Assembly: GCA_001940645.1 (NCBI GenBank)
Contig: MDVS01000035.1
Coordinates: 1-37,346 of the forward strand
Direction: 5' to 3'
Origin: Candidatus Heimdallarchaeota archaeon LC_3
Lineage (GTDB): Archaea; Asgardarchaeota; Heimdallarchaeia; Hodarchaeales; LC-3
DNA length: 37,346 nucleotides
Shown here: positions 8,941 to 17,357 of the stretch, piece after piece
Layout: every line of letters begins with the position of its first letter
Position numbering within the stretch: position 1 is the stretch's first letter
Notes under the pieces: generated by a model
What the model was told of the DNA's origin: nothing
Database searches by the model: none
Seen by the model: only the letters and a program-made list of their open reading frames with translations
Made by a program: the position numbers and the translations under genes

Positions 8941-9636
8941 GTGCTAATCACTGGAGCTTCCGGTGTTTTCTCCGATTCAGTTATAAGATTATTATCAAAA
9001 AAAGATTATAATTTGATTTTAACAGACATAAATACCGATAAATGCAATAAACTAGTGAAAGAATTACTTATTGACGAAAAAAGTTATTTAATAGATTCTT
9101 GTGATGTAACAGATGAAGAATCAATAGATCAGATGTTAAAGAGTACAAAAACAAAATTCGAATCTATTGATATATTGATCCATATAGCTGGAACGTATAG
9201 GGGAGGTAACCCTGCTCATGAAACTGCCTTGAACACATGGGATTTCTTGTTTAATCTTAATGCAAAGAGTTTTTTACTATTAGCAAAAAAAATTGTCCCT
9301 TCAATGATTAAAAAAAAATATGGAGTAATAATAACAATATCATCAAAAAGTGCGATGGAAAAATCTCCGAATTCAGGAGTATACGCTGCTTCCAAATCAG
9401 CTACATTCAAACTAACTGAATCATTAGCTAATGAATTGTTGGATAAGGGAATAAGAGTGAATACAATACTTCCAAGTATTATTGACACCAAACAAAATCG
9501 AGAAATGATGAGTGGATCAGATTTTTCTAAATGGGTGCATCTTGATTCAGTTGCCAATGTTATTAATTTTTTAATATCAGATAATGCAAAAGATATTTCT
9601 GGTGCTGGAATACCAGTCTATGGTAGGGTTAGTTAG
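8941..9636 (+). CDS. Short-chain dehydrogenase/reductase (SDR)
   Basis: The 231-residue protein starts with GTG directly at the first beta-strand (LITGASGVFSDSV). There is no room for a longer N-terminus because a TAA lies six codons upstream. The nucleotide motif is TGASGVFS rather than the usual TGxxxGIG. The catalytic set is present: Asn (FNLNAKS), Ser (ITISSKSAM) and the YAASK Tyr-Lys pair. The classic fold is complete to the C-terminal GAGIPVYG. The substrate is unknown. It may be leaderless or poorly initiated, as no Shine-Dalgarno is seen. Confidence 0.8.
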   Translation: MLITGASGVFSDSVIRLLSKKDYNLILTDINTDKCNKLVKELLIDEKSYLIDSCDVTDEESIDQMLKSTKTKFESIDILIHIAGTYRGGNPAHETALNTWDFLFNLNAKSFLLLAKKIVPSMIKKKYGVIITISSKSAMEKSPNSGVYAASKSATFKLTESLANELLDKGIRVNTILPSIIDTKQNREMMSGSDFSKWVHLDSVANVINFLISDNAKDISGAGIPVYGRVS

Positions 9637-9670
9637 ATTTCACGTCATTTCAAAACAATCCTTTCTTTTC

Positions 9671-9722
9671 TTAACATATCAAATTTAAATTGTTAAAATT
9701 TTCTAATGGAAAAAATTTAACA
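9671..9722 (+). promoter_or_regulatory. Cluster of TTAACA/TGTTAA half-sites before the ACT-type regulator gene
   Basis: TTAACA at 9671-9676, TGTTAA at 9691-9696 and TTAACA at 9717-9722 lie within 90 bases of the ATG at 9757. The same half-site occurs as a perfect palindrome before lysW. The motif is AT-rich, so chance recurrence is possible, but its repetition at both promoters suggests a shared operator. Confidence 0.4.
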
Positions 9723-9756
9723 TAAAGATAATAATTTAATAAATTAAATCTTTATT

Positions 9757-10422
9757 ATGGTTTCAATAGCTAAATCAATCGAAATAATCATTGAAACTCG
9801 TCCTTTTTTAGAAGAAGCTTTGATGAGAGGAATTATTAACTATACAGCTCTAGCTGAGGATCTAAAAGAAACAATTAAAGCAGATGTTAATAAAGAGGTA
9901 ACTACATCGGCCATTGCTATGGCTTTAAGAAGATATGCTGAAAAATTTTCTTCTAGATTCGAACATATTAACAAATTAAATCTTCATAACTCAGATATAA
10001 CAGTTAGATCTGATCTTTTTGAATTAACAGCTAGAAAAAGTCCAGATGATTTGAAAAAACTCCGTCTTGCTTATGAAAATATTAATTTTCAACAAGGAGA
10101 TTTCTTGACCTTTACTAATGGATTATTTGAAATAACAATTATTTCGAATCAACGGTATCGTTCAAATATAGAACTTATGTTCAACAAAGAAGATATCATT
10201 AAAATTATAGAAGAAATTGCTGCAATAACTATTAAGCTTCCAATGGAAGCTATAGGTGATCCTGGTTATTTCTATGTTTTTTCTAAACTATTAGCTTGGA
10301 AAAATATTAGTATCGTTGAAATTGTTTCAACCCTAACTGAACTCACTCTTATTTTATTTGAATCTGATATTCCAGTTGCTTATAATGCGTTAAAAGAATT
10401 TATGAAACTGGAATCATCTTAG
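9757..10422 (+). CDS. Predicted amino-acid metabolism regulator (COG2150-like, ACT-type C-terminus)
   Basis: The protein has 221 residues. Residues 1-70 (IIETRPFLEEALMRGIINYT...TTSAIAMALRRYAEK) match the N-terminal helical domain found in archaeal predicted regulators of amino acid metabolism. The C-terminal part has alternating strands and helices (FEITIISNQRY..., LTELTLILFESDIPVAYNAL) compatible with one or two ACT-like ligand domains. It sits immediately before the LysW operon on the same strand, and both promoters carry TTAACA-type repeats. A role in sensing lysine, arginine or a precursor is therefore inferred. Direct DNA binding is not shown by the sequence. Confidence 0.6.
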   Translation: MVSIAKSIEIIIETRPFLEEALMRGIINYTALAEDLKETIKADVNKEVTTSAIAMALRRYAEKFSSRFEHINKLNLHNSDITVRSDLFELTARKSPDDLKKLRLAYENINFQQGDFLTFTNGLFEITIISNQRYRSNIELMFNKEDIIKIIEEIAAITIKLPMEAIGDPGYFYVFSKLLAWKNISIVEIVSTLTELTLILFESDIPVAYNALKEFMKLESS

Positions 10423-10480
10423 CTTGTCTAAATAGTTTACCTGAAATAATTGTTATTTTTTTTACAATATTTTATCATTT

Positions 10481-10497
10481 TGTTAATTTTTTTAACA
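10481..10497 (+). promoter_or_regulatory. Perfect palindrome TGTTAA-N5-TTAACA upstream of lysW
   Basis: TGTTAA (10481-10486) and TTAACA (10492-10497) form a perfect inverted repeat with a 5-base T spacer, ending 34 bases before the lysW ATG. A weaker repeat, ATTGT-N10-ACAAT, lies just upstream (10449-10468). The T-runs here may also terminate the preceding gene. It is a candidate operator for the LysW operon. Confidence 0.5.
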
Positions 10498-10531
10498 TAA
10501 TGTTTAAAATTTCACATTCCTAAATAAAACT

Positions 10532-10720
10532 ATGGCACTCGAGAAACTAGTTATCACCAATGAATGTATTATTTGCGGATGTAACCTTGATTTCAACCCT
10601 GATTTAGAATTAGGAGAAATATTAGACTGTACAGATTGCGGATCTGAACTTGAAGTAACTTCAATTAATCCTATAGAGCTAACAGAAGCTCCTACGGAAG
10701 GAGAAGATTGGGGAGAGTAA
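10532..10720 (+). CDS. lysW: LysW amino-group carrier protein
   Basis: The protein has 62 residues. A zinc-binding core is formed by C12, C15 and C17, then C33 and C36 (CIICGC and CTDCG). A central LGEILDC strand and the diagnostic acidic tail ending EDWGE follow. In characterised LysW proteins the gamma-carboxyl of the last Glu is joined by LysX/ArgX to the alpha-amine of alpha-aminoadipate or glutamate, so that all later steps run on a protein carrier. It is the first gene of the operon. The start is ATG at 10532, and the next gene follows after about 145 bases. Confidence 0.95.
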   Translation: MALEKLVITNECIICGCNLDFNPDLELGEILDCTDCGSELEVTSINPIELTEAPTEGEDWGE

Positions 10721-10865
10721 AACAATCATATGTAAAAACTTAATTTGGTTTGATCAGTAATGAATTTATTATATAATTATCTATTTCTTCTTTTTAATCC
10801 ATTTATACTTGAGAATTTATAACTCAGGATTAATTCCTAACTTTTTTTTCTTGTTGGTATTAATT

Positions 10866-11720
10866 ATGAAAGTAGGCTTGTTATACTCCATTATTCGTAA
10901 GGAGGAAAAGCTGTTATTAGAGCAATTTGATGCAATTAGTGACATAGAGGTAGTAAGAATAAATGATAGAGAATTAATATTTGAAATTGATGAGAATTTA
11001 GAACTTTCAATGGAAATAATATTTAATCGTTCTATAAGCCATTCAAGGTCCTTATCGGCTATAAAACTTTTTGAATTAAATAATATTGATTGTATAAACA
11101 GTGCTGAGATAATCACAAACTGTGGTGACAAAGTAATCACCTCAATTTTATTAAAAAAAAATAATATTTCTCAACCAAAAGTAAAAATTGCTTTTACACC
11201 CGAATCAGCTCTTGAAGCAATAGAAGAAATGGGGTATCCAGTAGTTCTTAAACCCCCCATAGGTTCTTGGGGACGATTATTGTCTAAAATCAATGATCGT
11301 GATTCAGCAGAAGCTATATTGGAACATAAATCAACTTTAGGATCTTTTAATCATTCTATTTTCTTTATCCAAGAGTATATTGAAAAGAAAGGTAGGGATA
11401 TAAGAAGTTTTGTGATTGGTGATTCTTGTATTGCTGCTATCTATCGTGAATCAGATCATTGGATAACAAATACTGCTCGTGGAGGAAAAGCAACTAAATG
11501 TCCTGTGACGGATGAAATTAATGAACTCTCTTTAAAAGCTGCTCATGCTGTTGGTGGAGGAATTGTTGCTATTGACATAATGGAAGAAAAAGATGGTTAT
11601 TTAGTAAATGAAGTCAATCATACAATGGAATTCAAAAATAGTATATCTGCAACAGGAGTGAATATTCCAAGGCAAATGGTTGAATATGTTATCGCTAAAG
11701 CAAAAGGAGAAATAATATGA
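10866..11720 (+). CDS. lysX: LysW ligase LysX/ArgX (ATP-grasp, RimK-like)
   Basis: From ATG 10866 the protein is 284 residues ([17 protein letters not shown]), matching LysX size. An upstream in-frame start at 10809 would add an unlikely hydrophobic leader. ATP-grasp features are [14 protein letters not shown], the FIQEYI strand, NTARGGKA, and the metal site [13 protein letters not shown]. It joins the alpha-amine of alpha-aminoadipate (lysine route) or glutamate (ornithine route) to LysW. I cannot decide which substrate is used from sequence alone; many archaea use both. It overlaps lysY by 4 bases (ATGA). Confidence 0.92.
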   Translation: MKVGLLYSIIRKEEKLLLEQFDAISDIEVVRINDRELIFEIDENLELSMEIIFNRSISHSRSLSAIKLFELNNIDCINSAEIITNCGDKVITSILLKKNNISQPKVKIAFTPESALEAIEEMGYPVVLKPPIGSWGRLLSKINDRDSAEAILEHKSTLGSFNHSIFFIQEYIEKKGRDIRSFVIGDSCIAAIYRESDHWITNTARGGKATKCPVTDEINELSLKAAHAVGGGIVAIDIMEEKDGYLVNEVNHTMEFKNSISATGVNIPRQMVEYVIAKAKGEII

Positions 11721-12763
11721 ATACAATATCTGCATCAATTCTTGGCGGTTCAGGTTATACTGGAGGAGAGTTGCTTAGATTATTACTTTTTCATCCTGGA
11801 GTAGAAATTAAACAGATTATTTCTAAAAGCCACGTTGGTAAATTGGTTTCCTCTACCCATCCCAATCTTCGAAAAATTACTAGTTTAAAGTATTCTTCTC
11901 TAGAAGAACTTGAAACATGTGATGTCCTGTTTTTGTGTCTGCCACACGGACAAACTGCTGATAAAATAAATTATTATATTGACAAAGCAAAAAAAATTAT
12001 AGATTTAAGTAGTGATTTTCGTTTAAATAATTCTGTTGATTATAAGAATTGGTATAAGAAAGACCATCCCAATCCGGATCTTCTTAAGGATTTTGTATAT
12101 GGCTTACCTGAAATTCATAGAGAAATGATTAAGAAAGCTAGTTTTATTTCTTGTGGAGGGTGCAATGCTACAGCTTCGATACTCGGTTTGTATCCATTAT
12201 TCAAATACAATTTAATAAAATCTAATGAAGCTATTATAGAAGTAAAAGTTGGATCCAGTGAAGCTGGAAGAAAATTCAGTTTATCTTCTCATCATCCAGA
12301 GCGTAGCGGATCAATTCGCTCTTATATGCCAGTAAATCATAGGCACACTGGTGAAATCATCCAAGAACTCAGTATAAATGAACCTGCAATAATTCATTTT
12401 TCAGCAACTTCAGTGGAAATTGTTCGAGGATTATTAGCTACCTGTCATGTATTTTTAAGGAGTAATTTAACTGAAAAGGACATTTGGAAAATTTACAGGA
12501 AAGAATATGGTAACGAACCTTTTATTCGTATAATAAAGAGCAAAGATGGAATATATAGATATCCTGAACCGAAGTTACTAACCGGTACGAATTACTGCGA
12601 TATAGGATTTGAATTGGATCCAGTTCATAATCGTCTTGTTGTATTGAGTGCAATTGATAATTTAGTTAAGGGATCAGCAGGTCAAGCTGTTCAATCAATG
12701 AATTTAATATTTGGATTTGAAGAAATAGTAGGTTTAGAATTTTGCGGATTGCATCCAATATAG
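11717..12763 (+). CDS. lysY: LysW-aminoadipate/glutamate semialdehyde reductase (ArgC-like)
   Basis: This is a 348-residue NADP-dependent reductase. The N-terminal Rossmann motif is [18 protein letters not shown]. The catalytic Cys is in [17 protein letters not shown], and a His-rich active-site segment reads [19 protein letters not shown]. It reduces the LysZ-made acyl phosphate on LysW to the semialdehyde. Translation is coupled to lysX by the ATGA overlap. It is complete and typical of the family in length. Confidence 0.93.
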   Translation: MNTISASILGGSGYTGGELLRLLLFHPGVEIKQIISKSHVGKLVSSTHPNLRKITSLKYSSLEELETCDVLFLCLPHGQTADKINYYIDKAKKIIDLSSDFRLNNSVDYKNWYKKDHPNPDLLKDFVYGLPEIHREMIKKASFISCGGCNATASILGLYPLFKYNLIKSNEAIIEVKVGSSEAGRKFSLSSHHPERSGSIRSYMPVNHRHTGEIIQELSINEPAIIHFSATSVEIVRGLLATCHVFLRSNLTEKDIWKIYRKEYGNEPFIRIIKSKDGIYRYPEPKLLTGTNYCDIGFELDPVHNRLVVLSAIDNLVKGSAGQAVQSMNLIFGFEEIVGLEFCGLHPI

Positions 12764-12776
12764 GAGATTATACCAG

Positions 12777-13427
12777 ATGTGCAGATTACTAATGATTAAA
12801 GCAACGAATCCTAAAAATAAAATTGATTCTAATCATTACTTAAAATTATTTTCTAAAATGGCCAAAACCAGTATTGAATATCAGGGTGATGGATGGGGAG
12901 TTGCATGGAGGGAAGAAAATGATTGGAAGCTTTACAAAAGCGAGAACCCAATATGGGAAGAAACATTTGAACAAATTAATAATACTGATTTCTTGCTAGC
13001 GCATGTACGATCAGCTTTTAACAACTCTGGTTCAGATGTTGAAAGTACTATGCCTTTTAAAAAGGAAAACAAATTATTTATTTTTAATGGTGAAATTAGA
13101 GGGGTTAAAATAAGATCAACAGGAAAATCTGGTGCTGAAAAATTGTTTAATTTTATTTTGAGACTTGATAATGGTAATCTCTATAATTCTCTTCAGAGAA
13201 CATCGAAAATTCTTGAGAAACAATCAAACTATATTCGTGCTAACAATTTTATTATTATTGATAAAAATCAAGCTTATATTCATAATTATTTTAACGAAAA
13301 TCCAGACTATTTCACAATTTTCAAAAAACAAGATAAAAATGTATTGACCGTGTGCTCAGAACAACTAGATTCTTCTCCGAAATGGGAAAAAATTCAAAAT
13401 AAAACGATAGAGGTCTTCAAGTGTTGA
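12777..13427 (+). CDS. Class II (Ntn-type) glutamine amidotransferase-like hydrolase inside the LysW operon; candidate LysW-gamma-glutamyl hydrolase
   Basis: The protein has 216 residues with Cys2 as the N-terminal nucleophile after Met removal (MCRLLMI). Other family features are GDGWGVAW (about 38-44), the substrate carboxylate-binding Arg (AHVRSA, R78) and the oxyanion Asn-Gly (FNGEIRG, N104-G105). In relatives such as YafJ a GETDSE motif follows whose Asp binds the alpha-amine of glutamine; here it reads GKSGAE, so the Asp is Gly119. The His of THPF is Met92. There is no synthase domain. The gene follows lysY by 13 bases with GGAG before its ATG, and overlaps lysZ by 7 bases, so it is a true operon member. 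EgtC and Dug3 of this family cut gamma-glutamyl bonds. I infer hydrolysis of the LysW gamma-glutamyl isopeptide, the LysK step, which lacks its usual gene here. This is not proven. Confidence 0.8.
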   Translation: MCRLLMIKATNPKNKIDSNHYLKLFSKMAKTSIEYQGDGWGVAWREENDWKLYKSENPIWEETFEQINNTDFLLAHVRSAFNNSGSDVESTMPFKKENKLFIFNGEIRGVKIRSTGKSGAEKLFNFILRLDNGNLYNSLQRTSKILEKQSNYIRANNFIIIDKNQAYIHNYFNENPDYFTIFKKQDKNVLTVCSEQLDSSPKWEKIQNKTIEVFKC

Positions 13428-14221
13428 TAATAAAAATTGGTGGAGGGACGTCTATTAACATAGAAGGGATTATTAGAGATTTATCCGAGTTAAATGAACA
13501 ATTTATTATAATTCACGGTGCTAATTCTCTTAGAGATAATTTAGCTCAAGCGTTAGGAAAACCAAAAAAAGTTTTAACTTCAATAAAAGGATACTCAAGT
13601 GTTTATTCTGATAAGGATGCCATAGAACTACTGTATATGGCTTATGCTGGATTAGGAAATAAGAGAATTGTTGAAACATGCCAAAAATATAGTATAAATG
13701 CTGTAGGGCTAACTGGTTTGGATGGCAGGCTTATACAAGGAAAACGGAATTCTGGTATTCGTGTGATTGAAAATGGTAAAAAGAAAATTAAGCATGATTT
13801 ATCAGGTAAGCCCCAATCAATCAATAAAGAATTATTAAGTCTTTTATTAGAAAATGGATATACTCCTGTCATCACTGTCCCAATAATTGATGAAAACAAT
13901 AATGCAATCAATTCTGAAAACGATGACATAGTAGCTCTGTTTCAAGAAACATTAAAAGTTGATACAATAATTTTCTTGATAGAAGCACCTGGTTTATTAG
14001 AAGATCCAAGAAATAATCATTCTGTACTAAAGAAATTATCAATAACTGATTTAGAAAAACATGAGGCAAATGCTTCTGGTAGAATTAAAAGAAAATATTA
14101 TGCTTTACGAAAGATTTCTCAATTAGGACCAAAGAAAATCATCATTAGTGATGGAAGAATAGAGAATCCCATTCAAGGAGCATTCCTAGAAAATGGTACT
14201 GTTATTTCAAATTTAGGTTAA
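13421..14221 (+). CDS. lysZ: LysW-aminoadipate/glutamate kinase LysZ
   Basis: This is a 266-residue amino acid kinase (acetylglutamate kinase-like). It starts with the phosphate-binding segment LIIKIGGGTSINIEG, with GLTGLDG in the middle and a C-terminal nucleotide site (ASGRIKRKYYALRKI). It phosphorylates the side-chain carboxylate of the LysW-bound aminoadipate or glutamate. GTG at 13421 is the likely start; the next in-frame codon, TTG, is an alternative. It overlaps the amidotransferase-like gene by 7 bases, so the two are translated together. Confidence 0.92.
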   Translation: MLIIKIGGGTSINIEGIIRDLSELNEQFIIIHGANSLRDNLAQALGKPKKVLTSIKGYSSVYSDKDAIELLYMAYAGLGNKRIVETCQKYSINAVGLTGLDGRLIQGKRNSGIRVIENGKKKIKHDLSGKPQSINKELLSLLLENGYTPVITVPIIDENNNAINSENDDIVALFQETLKVDTIIFLIEAPGLLEDPRNNHSVLKKLSITDLEKHEANASGRIKRKYYALRKISQLGPKKIIISDGRIENPIQGAFLENGTVISNLG

Positions 14222-14242
14222 TGCAAACATAAGGGTAAAAAA

Positions 14243-15436
14243 ATGGTCTCAACGAAACAAAGTTCTTCAGCCGAACTTGAGATAAAATTATTGGAAGATA
14301 AATATTCTTTATCGCTATATCAGAAAAGAAATCTCGTTATAACTAGAGCAAAAGGTTCTATATTATGGGATATCAATGGTAAGGAATACATAGATTGTGC
14401 GGTTGGTATAGGGGTAGCTAATATTGGTCATTGTAATGATGATGTTGTAAAAGCAATTCAAAAACAGGCTGAAACAATTCTTACCTGCCCAGGAATATTT
14501 TACAATGATATTCGGGCAAAGTTTTTAGAAACATTGGTTAAAATTACTCCAAATAATCTTAATAAAGTTTTTTTATGTAATTCTGGTGCAGAAACCATTG
14601 AAGCGGCTATTAAATTTGCACGTGCTACAACTGGAAAAACTGATTTTATTTGTTTCAATCGTTCCTTCCATGGACGGACATTTGGAGCGTTAAGTGCTAC
14701 TTTTAATAAAAAATATAAAGAAAAATTTCAACCTTTAGTTAAAGAATTTTTTCATGTTCCTCTAAATAATATCGAAAAATTTTATGATGTTTTTTCTGAA
14801 GATATTGCTGGTGTTATTCTTGAATTAGTTCAAGGTGAGGGTGGTATTAATGTTGCTGAGAAAAAATTTGTTAAAAGAATTAAATCTTTTTGTGAGGAGA
14901 AGAATATCATTTTTATTATAGATGAAGTTCAAACGGGTATTGGTAGGACTGGCACATTATTTGCTAGTCAACTCTACGACGTTGAACCAGATATTCTTTG
15001 TTTAGCAAAAGCTTTAGGTGGAGGAGTTCCAATCGGAGCGGTTATATGTTCTGAAAATATTGATATAGGTCTAAATCAACACGGATCAACATTTGGAGGA
15101 AATCCTTTGGCGTGTGCTGCAGGTCTAGCTACTCTAAACTTTGTATTATCAAATAACTTGCCTAAACTTGCAGAAGAAAAAGGGAACTATATTAAAAAAC
15201 GTTTATTAGAAGCCAAAATGCCAATAATTAGAGATATTAGGGGATTAGGACTAATGATAGGAATAGAATTGAAAACTAGGGTAAAAAATTATGTTGACGC
15301 ATTACTTAATGAAGGAATTGTCGTATTAGTTTCTGGAACAACAGTAATAAGATTATTACCGGCCTTAACAATTAGCTATTCTGAAATCGATACTGTTATA
15401 GAAAAGATAATCAAAGTCTTAACAAGTAATAATTAG
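14243..15436 (+). CDS. lysJ: LysW-semialdehyde aminotransferase LysJ (class III, PLP)
   Basis: This is a 397-residue class III aminotransferase of the ArgD type. PLP-site landmarks are CNSGAETIEAAIKFAR, FHGRTFGALSAT, FIIDEVQTGIGRTG and the Schiff-base Lys in LAKALGGGVPIGAV. It transfers an amino group from glutamate to LysW-bound semialdehyde to give LysW-lysine or LysW-ornithine. It is the last gene of the operon, 21 bases after lysZ. A lysK peptidase gene often follows in other archaea, but here a gap of about 400 bases follows. Confidence 0.92.
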   Translation: MVSTKQSSSAELEIKLLEDKYSLSLYQKRNLVITRAKGSILWDINGKEYIDCAVGIGVANIGHCNDDVVKAIQKQAETILTCPGIFYNDIRAKFLETLVKITPNNLNKVFLCNSGAETIEAAIKFARATTGKTDFICFNRSFHGRTFGALSATFNKKYKEKFQPLVKEFFHVPLNNIEKFYDVFSEDIAGVILELVQGEGGINVAEKKFVKRIKSFCEEKNIIFIIDEVQTGIGRTGTLFASQLYDVEPDILCLAKALGGGVPIGAVICSENIDIGLNQHGSTFGGNPLACAAGLATLNFVLSNNLPKLAEEKGNYIKKRLLEAKMPIIRDIRGLGLMIGIELKTRVKNYVDALLNEGIVVLVSGTTVIRLLPALTISYSEIDTVIEKIIKVLTSNN

Positions 15437-15544
15437 AGAAGTTATAATATTTTATTACAGAAAGAAGGGAAATTTAAGAACATACAACAATCAATTTTTC
15501 TCATTCCTTTTTTCTATCCGATTTAATTTTTGAATTTAACTTTT

Positions 15545-15606
15545 AGTAAATTTACTGAATACAATTCTAAATAACAGTTTTCAGGATTGCATATAGTAAA
15601 TTTACT
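15545..15606. promoter_or_regulatory. Two copies of palindrome AGTAAATTTACT
   Basis: The 409-base gap between lysJ and the response regulator contains the perfect 12-base palindrome AGTAAATTTACT twice, at 15545-15556 and 15595-15606, with centres 50 bases apart. The second copy extends to a 14-base palindrome (TAGTAAATTTACTA). Two exact copies in one gap suggest an operator pair. The target gene is probably the response regulator at 15846, although about 240 bases separate them. No gene or RNA is evident in the rest of the gap. Confidence 0.45.
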
Positions 15607-15845
15607 AATCATTATATTGTTATCTTTTCGTCTATAACCATATTAAATTGAATAATAACGAATTAAAGAGAAAAATTATATATTTGATATTTGTTTTGAA
15701 CCTAAAGATAAATGCTAAAGAACAAAAATATACAAATATATATTAACTACTTATTTAAATATATAATAAATTATTAATAAGCAAAAAATATTTTAAAATG
15801 TGGTCTAAATCTTTTTGATAAGTAATTTAAAGGATTTTTCCAAAC

Positions 15846-16292
15846 ATGAAAATCTTAATTATTGATGATGATAACGACTTTTTACTCCTATGTAAACAAC
15901 ATCTGCAGTGGTTTAATGAGACATTATCAATTATGACATCAGTTAATCCAAAAGAAGTGATTTTCAAAATTTTTAAAAAAGAATTAGACAGTTTCGATGC
16001 TATCATTTCTGATTATAAGATGGATGTTATAGATGGAGTATTAATAAATAAATACCTTAAATCCAAGTCAATCACAACACCCTTTATTCTCATTTCGTCT
16101 TTTGATTATACAGACATAAGAAAAAAATATTCCTATCAAATATGCGATTATTTTGTACAGAAAAAACTAATTATGCACGATTTTTGTCAGGAAATTGTCA
16201 ATTGCCTTTCCAAAATTACTACTCAAAGTGAATTGCCAACAACCGGTCTCCAAGCAATTTTCTCTAACAATGTTAGTTATGTTAGGAATTAA
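15846..16292 (+). CDS. Stand-alone response-regulator receiver domain
   Basis: This is a 148-residue receiver. The acidic triad (IIDDDND, D7-D9), the phosphoacceptor Asp56 (SDYKMD), the Ser84/85 switch (FILISSF) and the conserved Lys106 (YFVQKK) are all present. After about residue 125 there is only a short tail, so there is no output domain. It would relay phosphate to a partner or act by protein contact. No histidine kinase gene is adjacent. Confidence 0.85.
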   Translation: MKILIIDDDNDFLLLCKQHLQWFNETLSIMTSVNPKEVIFKIFKKELDSFDAIISDYKMDVIDGVLINKYLKSKSITTPFILISSFDYTDIRKKYSYQICDYFVQKKLIMHDFCQEIVNCLSKITTQSELPTTGLQAIFSNNVSYVRN

Positions 16293-16379
16293 TCTTTTTT
16301 AAGGTTTCTAACGAACTGAGCAAATTTTCCTCCAACTGTGAAAAATGACAAAAGGAGATTAAGAACAAACAAGAATAGA

Positions 16380-17192
16380 CTAAATTCTTATTTTTGTTAT
16401 CTCATCTATTTTTTTTCTTTTTTTATTCAACTCTATTAAAAAGACTATTTTATTTTCTATGCTCCCTAGATTGATTAACGTAGTTTCTTTAATCTCTTGA
16501 TCTGCCTCTTCTATCCATGAAGCTGTTCGTACTGGTTTTTTAGGTTTGTGTATATGTCCCGATAGACATAATAATGGTTTATGTTTAGTAATTAGTTTAT
16601 ATATTCCTGATGAGGATTTACTGTATTCTTTATCATTTAATAGCAATGGTGGAGTGTGTGTAACCAATATATCACATGGAAAGACTTGCTGATACATTTT
16701 AGGAACATTACTGTACAAATAAATGGTAGTGTTCTCCATTGACATCTTTCTTGTTAATTCTAAATCTTCTTCACATATTTTTTCTGAAAATCCGTCTTCT
16801 ACAAATGGAATAGTCAGATTAAACAATTGAGGAGGAACCATATGACTTCCCCCAATTCCTCCAAAAATATAATTGTTCCATCGAACATTTCTCCCATGTA
16901 AATCAGTAATAAAAGGATGATTACTTAATATCGGCCCTAGCTCAATAGGATCATGATTTCCCAAAACAAAAAATAATGGAATATCTATATCTTCTAAAAT
17001 TTTAACTATTGGATTGACTTGATTGAGAAAATCATCCACATTTGCATTGGAACTTAAGGTTCTTCCATTACAAAAATCTCCAGGTAAGAGTAACAGATCA
17101 ATTTTTTCTTTTTTTACTATTCTAAGGACTTCTTCTAAAAGGTCCAATTCAATGTGAATATCCCCACACGCTAATATTCTTAATGTTGACAT
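16380..17192 (-). CDS. Calcineurin-type metallophosphoesterase
   Basis: The 270-residue protein has the full set of metal-site motifs: CGDIHIE (D-x-H), LLLPGDFCNG (GD), FVLGNHDPIE (GNHD), ILVTHTPPLL (H) and CLSGHIHKPKK (GHxH). It resembles archaeal cytoplasmic phosphodiesterases of the Icc/YfcE type. The substrate is unknown. The start is ATG at 17192. It stands alone on the minus strand. Confidence 0.88.
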   Translation of the reverse strand: MSTLRILACGDIHIELDLLEEVLRIVKKEKIDLLLLPGDFCNGRTLSSNANVDDFLNQVNPIVKILEDIDIPLFFVLGNHDPIELGPILSNHPFITDLHGRNVRWNNYIFGGIGGSHMVPPQLFNLTIPFVEDGFSEKICEEDLELTRKMSMENTTIYLYSNVPKMYQQVFPCDILVTHTPPLLLNDKEYSKSSSGIYKLITKHKPLLCLSGHIHKPKKPVRTASWIEEADQEIKETTLINLGSIENKIVFLIELNKKRKKIDEITKIRI

Positions 17193-17357
17193 AGTCGCTC
17201 AATTAATAATATCCGTTCTTTTTCAATCTCTATCTATTTTAGGAGAAATTTTTTCAGTCAAAAAGTGTTTACCTTTAAAAATTAGTTCAAAAGAATTTTT
17301 AAAAAATTTGGAAGAATAATTAATAATATGCGTTACAATAAATAACAGGTTTTTTCT

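Noticed and set aside
9216..9557. Minus-strand reading frame within the SDR gene
   Set aside because: It is antisense to a clear SDR and its translation has no domain features.
10809..10865. N-terminal extension of LysX (hydrophobic leader)
   Set aside because: LysX proteins begin at the MKVGLLYS strand; the extra residues are a by-product of an upstream in-frame start.
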